A stretch of DNA of 64,000 nt from the NCBI RefSeq assembly GCF_000271485.2, contig NZ_AKVN02000001.1, positions 686,001 to 750,000 of the forward strand, in the 5' to 3' direction. The notes beneath the pieces were generated by a model, which saw nothing but the letters and a program-made list of their open reading frames with translations, was not told the DNA's origin and did no database searches. Origin of the DNA: Pelosinus fermentans DSM 17108 (lineage in GTDB: Bacteria; Bacillota; Negativicutes; DSM-13327). This document shows, in pieces, positions 59,421-64,000 of the stretch; position 1 is the first letter of the stretch, and every line of letters begins with the position of its first letter. Made by a program: the position numbers and the translations under genes.

Positions 59421-59891
59421 ATGCTGCAGATATTAATTATTTGTACGGGTAATACTTGTCGAAGCCCTATGGCAGAGGTATTGCTGCAAGACAAAATAAA
59501 AAAATACAATGTTGCGGAGCAGATTGCTGTGGCGTCTGCTGGTATCGCAGCATGGGATGAGGGACGGGCATCAAAAGGAGCACAATGTGTCATGAAACAG
59601 CGGGGAATTGATATCTTGGGTCACCGCTCCCGTCGTCTGTCAAGAGAGGATATTGTAAGGGCAGATTTGTTGCTGACTATGACGGCCAGTCATAAAGAAG
59701 CTGTGCTTTCTATCATGCCTGAGGCATGGAATAAGGTATTTACATTGGCTGAGTTTGCTGGTGAAAAGAAAGATGTTTCTGATCCTTACGGTGGAGATAC
59801 CGCTATTTATGAGGCCTGTGCCGTTGAAATAGAAAAGATTCTGGAAAAGTCCTGGGGAAGAATCTTGGAACTTGCAGGAAAAATGAGTTGA
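59421..59891 (+). CDS. ywlE: Low-molecular-weight phosphatase, YwlE-like protein-arginine phosphatase
   Basis: A 156-aa LMW-PTP fold. The P-loop is C8TGNTCRS15; the threonine at position 12 is the residue that makes Bacillus YwlE selective for phosphoarginine. General acid Asp is in VSDPYGGD. It would oppose a McsB-type arginine kinase, not found in this window. ATG preceded by AAGGCAGTGGGAG. Between mntP and rpiB as in Bacillus. Confidence 0.9.
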   Translation: MLQILIICTGNTCRSPMAEVLLQDKIKKYNVAEQIAVASAGIAAWDEGRASKGAQCVMKQRGIDILGHRSRRLSREDIVRADLLLTMTASHKEAVLSIMPEAWNKVFTLAEFAGEKKDVSDPYGGDTAIYEACAVEIEKILEKSWGRILELAGKMS

Positions 59892-59966
59892 GTATAGAAA
59901 AAAATGACGAAGAGAGTGTTTGAAGGAATCGATACTCTGCATGCAAAAAAAACTGGAGGTTTATAC

Positions 59967-60404
59967 ATGTTGGTAGCAATTGGTAGTGATCATGGTGGTT
60001 TTTTGCTGAAGGAAGAGATTAAAAAATTATTAACAGAAGAAAACATTGCATTTGAAGATTTTGGAACTCATTCCATAGCGTCAGTTGATTATCCTGACAT
60101 TGCAAAAAAAGTGGGAGAAGCTGTGGCTGCTGGTCAATACACTAGAGGTATATTGATTTGTGGTACAGGCATTGGCATCAGCATTGCAGCAAATAAAATA
60201 AAAGGAATTCGAGCGGCTCTTTGTCATGATGTTTTTTCAGCTAAAATGACGAGAGAACACAATGATGCGAATGTGTTAGCAATGGGAGAAAGAGTCATCG
60301 GACCAGGATTGGCACGTATGATTGTTTCAACTTGGCTTGCAACGGATTTTGTCGGTGGTCGTCACGGTGATCGAGTTGCAAAAATTTCTCAGTTAGAATC
60401 ATAA
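59967..60404 (+). CDS. rpiB: Ribose-5-phosphate isomerase B
   Basis: Interconverts ribose 5-phosphate and ribulose 5-phosphate, 145 aa. IGSDHGGFLLKEEI near the start, ICGTGIGISIAANK with the catalytic cysteine near 65, and CHDVFSAKMTREHNDANVLAMGERV are conserved. ATG 59967 has GGAGG upstream; the longer open frame from 59904 is not supported. Supplies the substrate of Prs. Confidence 0.95.
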   Translation: MLVAIGSDHGGFLLKEEIKKLLTEENIAFEDFGTHSIASVDYPDIAKKVGEAVAAGQYTRGILICGTGIGISIAANKIKGIRAALCHDVFSAKMTREHNDANVLAMGERVIGPGLARMIVSTWLATDFVGGRHGDRVAKISQLES

Positions 60405-60424
60405 TGATCCTTAGGGGGAAAGAC

Positions 60425-60973
60425 ATGAGCAGCGAAATAGAGGAGATACGAAGCCAGACGATAAAAGCCGCTGAAGAGCTGCTGCAAATAGCAGGAGCTG
60501 CTTCAGGGCAGCTTATGGTCGTTGGTTGTAGTACGAGCGAGGTAATGGGCGCGCGAATTGGTTCATCGGGGTCTTCTGATGTGGCCCAAGCTATTTTAAG
60601 CGGCTTAATGACTGTTTGTGCAAAATTTGATGTATATTTAGCAGTACAGTGCTGTGAACATTTAAATAGGGCATTGGTGGTGCAAAGACCCGTTGCCGAA
60701 ATCTATCGGTTAGAGCCTGTAATGGTCGTTCCTGTTCCCAAAGCGGGAGGCGCATTGGCAGCTATGGCGATGAGTTCCTTTGAATGTCCGGTGGTAGTAG
60801 AACATATTCAGGCCCATGTTGGTTTAGATATTGGCAATACTTTGATTGGTATGCACTTAAAAGCAGTAGCTGTACCAGTGCGTTTGCAGCAAAAGAATAT
60901 TGGAAAAGCATTCTTGACCGCAGCTCTTACTCGTCCCAGGCTGATTGGTGGTCCGCGGTCTGTCTACGAATAA
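60425..60973 (+). CDS. TIGR01440/UPF0340 family protein (YwlG)
   Basis: A 182-aa soluble protein of the YwlG family. VVGCSTSEVMGARIGSSGS and VQCCEHLNRALVVQRPVA carry the family pattern; HVGLDIGNTLIGMHLK is near the C-terminus. Function unknown; it is consistently encoded between rpiB and glyA. ATG 60425 follows GGGGGAAAG; an earlier ATG at 60404 overlaps rpiB. Confidence 0.88.
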   Translation: MSSEIEEIRSQTIKAAEELLQIAGAASGQLMVVGCSTSEVMGARIGSSGSSDVAQAILSGLMTVCAKFDVYLAVQCCEHLNRALVVQRPVAEIYRLEPVMVVPVPKAGGALAAMAMSSFECPVVVEHIQAHVGLDIGNTLIGMHLKAVAVPVRLQQKNIGKAFLTAALTRPRLIGGPRSVYE

Positions 60974-60991
60974 AAATATGGGGGAAATAAA

Positions 60992-62227
60992 ATGAGTGTA
61001 CTTACTAATTTTGATCCAGAGATTGCTAAAGCTATTCAATTAGAAGGGCAGCGTCAGGAGAACAAGCTTGAATTGATTGCTTCTGAGAATTTTGTCAGTA
61101 AAGCAGTCATGGAAGCTCAAGGATCCGTCTTGACGAATAAATATGCTGAGGGATACCCAGGAAAACGTTATTATGGTGGCTGCGAGCATGTAGATGTGGT
61201 GGAACAACTGGCAATTGACAGAGTGAAAGAACTTTTTGGTGTAGAACATGCCAATGTGCAGCCTCATTCCGGTGCTCAAGCCAATACTGCAGTATATTTT
61301 GCTTTTCTGCAGCCAGGTGACACCATTCTGGGTATGAATCTGGCTCATGGCGGACATTTGACTCATGGCAGTCCTGTGAACATTTCCGGCAAATGGTTCA
61401 ATATTGTACCTTATGGCGTAGATGCGCAAACTCATTTAATTAATTATGATGAAGTTGCAGAACTTGCTGCGAAGCACCGTCCCAAAATGATTGTTGCAGG
61501 TGCCAGTGCTTATTCCCGGATTATTGATTTTCAACGTATTGGCAAGATTGCTCGTGAAGTAGGTGCCATGTTAATGGTGGATATGGCTCATATTGCTGGC
61601 TTGGTAGCGGCAGGGCTTCATCCGACGCCTGTAGGACATGCCGATATTATTACAACAACGACTCATAAAACCTTACGCGGGCCTCGCGGCGGCGTGATTA
61701 TGTGCCGCAGTGAATTGGCTGCTAAAGTGGATAAAGCTATATTCCCGGGAATTCAGGGCGGACCTTTGATGCATGTCATTGCAGCAAAAGCGGTTGCGTT
61801 TAAAGAGGCTTTATCAGAAGAATTTAAAGTATATCAGCAGCAAATTGTTAAAAATGCAGCGACATTAGCAGAGGGGTTAAAAAAGGCAGGGTTTACCTTA
61901 GTCTCAGGTGGTACCGATAATCATTTATTGCTGGTCGATTTACGTCCCCAGAACATGACTGGCAAAGAAGCAGAAAAAATCCTGGATGAAGTAGGCGTTA
62001 CTGTCAATAAAAATGCGATTCCTTATGATCCGGCCAGTCCCTTTATTACAAGCGGCATTCGGATCGGCACAGCAGCACTTACGACTCGCGGCATGAAAGA
62101 AGCTGATATGGAGATCGTAGCTGCTATTATTGCCATGGTGCTGAATCATCCGACTGATGATGCTGAAAAAGCAAAAGCAGTGAAGCTAATCAGCGAACTG
62201 TGTAAGAAACATCCCCTGTACGCTTAA
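60992..62227 (+). CDS. glyA: Serine hydroxymethyltransferase
   Basis: PLP enzyme interconverting serine and glycine with tetrahydrofolate, 411 aa. [15 protein letters not shown] at the N-terminus, [14 protein letters not shown] with the PLP Asp, and [14 protein letters not shown] with the PLP lysine near 225 are intact. GGGGGAAATAAA precedes the ATG. Last gene of the operon, closed by a strong terminator. Confidence 0.97.
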   Translation: MSVLTNFDPEIAKAIQLEGQRQENKLELIASENFVSKAVMEAQGSVLTNKYAEGYPGKRYYGGCEHVDVVEQLAIDRVKELFGVEHANVQPHSGAQANTAVYFAFLQPGDTILGMNLAHGGHLTHGSPVNISGKWFNIVPYGVDAQTHLINYDEVAELAAKHRPKMIVAGASAYSRIIDFQRIGKIAREVGAMLMVDMAHIAGLVAAGLHPTPVGHADIITTTTHKTLRGPRGGVIMCRSELAAKVDKAIFPGIQGGPLMHVIAAKAVAFKEALSEEFKVYQQQIVKNAATLAEGLKKAGFTLVSGGTDNHLLLVDLRPQNMTGKEAEKILDEVGVTVNKNAIPYDPASPFITSGIRIGTAALTTRGMKEADMEIVAAIIAMVLNHPTDDAEKAKAVKLISELCKKHPLYA

Positions 62228-62264
62228 GATGGACAAGCAATCCTGTATAAATAGATAGAATGTT

Positions 62265-62304
62265 AAAAGTCGAGATTATATGAAAATATAATCTCGACTT
62301 TTTA
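62265..62304 (+). terminator. Terminator after glyA
   Basis: AAAGTCGAGATTATAT and ATATAATCTCGACTTT form a perfect 16-bp stem, followed by TTA. Confidence 0.9.
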
Positions 62305-62313
62305 TGTAAGAAA

Positions 62314-62408
62314 ATTGAAACGCGAAGGCGCGAAGATGTGGGGCGCAGGTGGAATATGCCAAAATCCCCTTCGCGTCCTTGCTGCTCTTCGTGTCTTCGC
62401 GTTTCAAA
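62314..62408. repeat. Intergenic palindromic repeat, GCGAAG type
   Basis: Arms TTGAAACGCGAAGGCGCGAAG and CTTCGTGTCTTCGCGTTTCAA, right flank AAAATGTTTTTAG. Between the convergent ends of glyA and the rpiR-type gene. Confidence 0.85.
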
Positions 62409-62487
62409 ATGTTTTTAGTTTTTCACCTAACTCCTGTATTTTTTTATAATTTGGTTTATGAATGAAAAAGACGTACCGGCACTTTTC

Positions 62488-63354
62488 TTATAAACGAGTT
62501 TTAGCAATGGATTGACGAATCTTTTGCATATTGTGGGTAATCCGGTCGGGCTGCCTTAACATGGCTCCGACATAAAGCACGTCAATGATTGCCAAATGAA
62601 TTAAACGTGAGGACATTGCCTCGGATCGATAATTAACTTCTTTCGCCATACCATTTAAAGTGATATGTGATATCTGGCTTAGGGGAGATCGGATGTGACT
62701 TGTGATACCGATAATCGTTGCGCCATTTTCTTTTGCGATTTTTACAGACTCCAGAACGCTTTGATTAGAACCGGTGTGAGATATGGCCATTACGACATCG
62801 CCAGGATGCAAGAGTGAGGCAGAAATTGCTTGCATATCCTGGTCGGCATAAGCTCTGACAGAAATGCCAAAACGTGAAAAGCGATGTTCCACATCGGCAG
62901 CAATAGGTGCTGAACCTCCTGTGCCGTAGACTTCAATGCGGCGAGCGGCCAAGATTGCGGTGATTGCGTTTGATAAAGATTCTGCATGGATGATTTTTAA
63001 GGTGTCATGCAATGCCTCGTTGATGTTTTGAAAAACCTTGCTGGCGACTTCGTCAATAGGATCGTTTGCATTGACTTCGTTGTATATGGATTCAAAGGGT
63101 TCGTATAAGTCGCTTGCCAAGGCTATCTTAAGACTTTGAAAACCTGGAAATCCTAATTTGTTTTTGCAGAATCGTGAAATGGTAGCCTCGGCGCTCCCTG
63201 TAATTTCAGCCAGTTCGGTGATTGTCATATGAATGACTTCAGATGGATTGGAAATGATGTACTCTGCTAATTTTCGCTCTGTTTTAGTTAAGGATTGAAA
63301 CATATTATGGATGAGTGCTAAGCACACATTTGGTTTAGGCTCTCGTGTAGTCAT
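62488..63354 (-). CDS. RpiR/MurR family transcriptional regulator
   Basis: A 288-aa regulator: HTH_6 domain at about 1-80 (FQSLTKTERKLAEYIISNP, AEATISRFCKNKLGFPGFQ) and a SIS sugar-phosphate-binding domain at about 110-250 (RIEVYGTGGSAPIAADVEHRFSRFG, GDVVMAISHTGSNQSVL). Members respond to phosphosugars such as MurNAc-6-P or GlcN-6-P. The longer frame to 63474 lacks support; AAGGAG lies before this ATG. It probably controls genes to the right of the window. Confidence 0.88.
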   Translation of the reverse strand: MTTREPKPNVCLALIHNMFQSLTKTERKLAEYIISNPSEVIHMTITELAEITGSAEATISRFCKNKLGFPGFQSLKIALASDLYEPFESIYNEVNANDPIDEVASKVFQNINEALHDTLKIIHAESLSNAITAILAARRIEVYGTGGSAPIAADVEHRFSRFGISVRAYADQDMQAISASLLHPGDVVMAISHTGSNQSVLESVKIAKENGATIIGITSHIRSPLSQISHITLNGMAKEVNYRSEAMSSRLIHLAIIDVLYVGAMLRQPDRITHNMQKIRQSIAKTRL

Positions 63355-63597
63355 ATTTTTCTCCTTGTGAACTCGTACTTTGTAGCTGAACATATTATAT
63401 TGAACAAGTTTTTTTCGAACCAGAAAACTCTCTTTGCAGCAAGGTTGCCTCGCGATTGTATAGATAAAAAACATACAGTAAATGTAAAGCCAACTGTTGA
63501 CAATGTAAGTATAACAAATGACGGGGAACTATAACAACAATTCTTTAATTGAAAATGAAAATAATATTAAAAAAGCATAGAAGATTGTGAAAAAAGT

Positions 63598-63645
63598 AAT
63601 GAGGCAGTGGAAATTGCGAAGAAATACAGAGAATACCAAGGATAT
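63598..63645. repeat. Decayed repeat copy
   Basis: GGAAATTGCGAAGAAATACAGAGAATACCAAGGATATTAT resembles in outline the left half of the copy at 23451 (GCGAAG, GAAAT, AAGGATATTAT) but has lost pairing partners. Low similarity; read in two pieces. Confidence 0.4.
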
Positions 63646-63718
63646 TATAGTTATTCTCCATATTGTTGGAGCCAGAGTGGTTTATTTTCAAAGCCAATTG
63701 TTCTTGTGTTTTAAGAAA

Positions 63719-63732
63719 TGAAAATAATTTCA
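63719..63732. promoter_or_regulatory. Candidate RpiR-family operator
   Basis: TGAAA-ATAA-TTTCA is a 14-bp inverted repeat. ATGAAAATAATT recurs at 63904-63915 and at 63989-64000 (cut by the window end), and ATGAAAATAATA at 63555. The 646-base stretch 63355-64000 is AT-rich and has no gene I can support. Confidence 0.4.
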
Positions 63733-64000
63733 CAAAAGACAAATAAAATCAAAAAAAGATACATAAATATGAATAACAGCAGTTGAAAACAATAAATTGC
63801 TATTTTTTAAAAAAATGCTCTATGCTGAAAATATCAGGAAATAGCGCCTTGTTAATTAGATATGGTTAAGGGGTGCGATATGAGTAAATGCTGAAAAATT
63901 AAAATGAAAATAATTACGAATTGAATAAAAATATTGAAAATTACATTTAAAGTTATTGATTTTATTCTTTGCAAATTATATAATACATATGAAAATAATT

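Noticed and set aside
2527-62408. Repeats considered as a CRISPR array
   Set aside because: Copies are palindromic, dispersed between genes over 60 kb and not separated by uniform spacers; no cas genes are present.
1-64000. tRNA and rRNA genes
   Set aside because: YaaO/tmk regions often carry tRNAs, but no T-loop GGTTCRA with matching acceptor stems was found; the GGTTC matches belong to the palindromic repeats.

Overview
The window reads as chromosomal sequence from an endospore-forming member of the Firmicutes, most likely a Negativicute of the Sporomusaceae (Pelosinus/Sporomusa type). Support comes from Bacillus-like gene order, sporulation genes (YabG, two SPOCS/DUF3794 proteins), an AbrB regulator, and a fold-III lysine/ornithine decarboxylase of the Selenomonas kind, which in Negativicutes supplies the diamine attached to peptidoglycan. 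The genus is an inference; no 16S gene or other decisive marker is present.

Layout. 1-6000: decarboxylase, YitT membrane protein, DegS-like histidine kinase and a REC-PAS-GAF-GGDEF protein. 6000-23400: the block known from Bacillus as yaaO-tmk-yaaR-holB-yaaT-yabB-yabC-abrB-metS-yabD-yabE-rnmV-ksgA-yabG, with a GMP-kinase-like gene and a MATE transporter inserted and several Bacillus members (yaaQ, yabA, yazA) absent. 23500-33400: a tellurium-resistance-type (Ter) stress island: divergent DUF1836 regulator, three TerD paralogues, a TerA-like protein, an AIM24 protein, TerC, and a translationally coupled biosynthetic set (CitE-like lyase, a fused double phosphoribosyltransferase with TRSP and PELOTA domains, HAD hydrolase). 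33700-38600: envelope and spore-coat-like genes, including a SPOCS protein with an Asp/Cys/His-rich insert and a divergent Cys-rich protein, then a HipA-like protein and an L,D-transpeptidase. 38800-49300: the Bacillus order resumes (ispE, purR, glmU, prs, pth) with extra genes, including ilvA in the place Bacillus uses for yabJ-spoVG. 49400-53900: universal stress protein and a fructose PTS operon on the minus strand. 54200-62300: rpmE-yqhQ-prfA-prmC-sua5-mntP-ywlE-rpiB-ywlG-glyA, again the Bacillus order. 62400-64000: an RpiR regulator facing an AT-rich region that probably controls an operon beyond the window.

The most striking non-coding feature is a family of 65-140 bp palindromic repeats, about 17 full or near-full copies plus solo arms, confined to gaps between genes. 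They come in three related arm types (GCGAAG, ACAAAG and ACAGAG based), sometimes mixed in one copy, and some carry a nested mini-hairpin with compensatory changes. A different structured element lies between ilvA and glmU, with a 20-bp stem whose only irregularities are G-U wobbles on the plus-strand RNA.

Start codons were often moved downstream from the longest open frame to the codon that a Shine-Dalgarno sequence supports; each case is noted.
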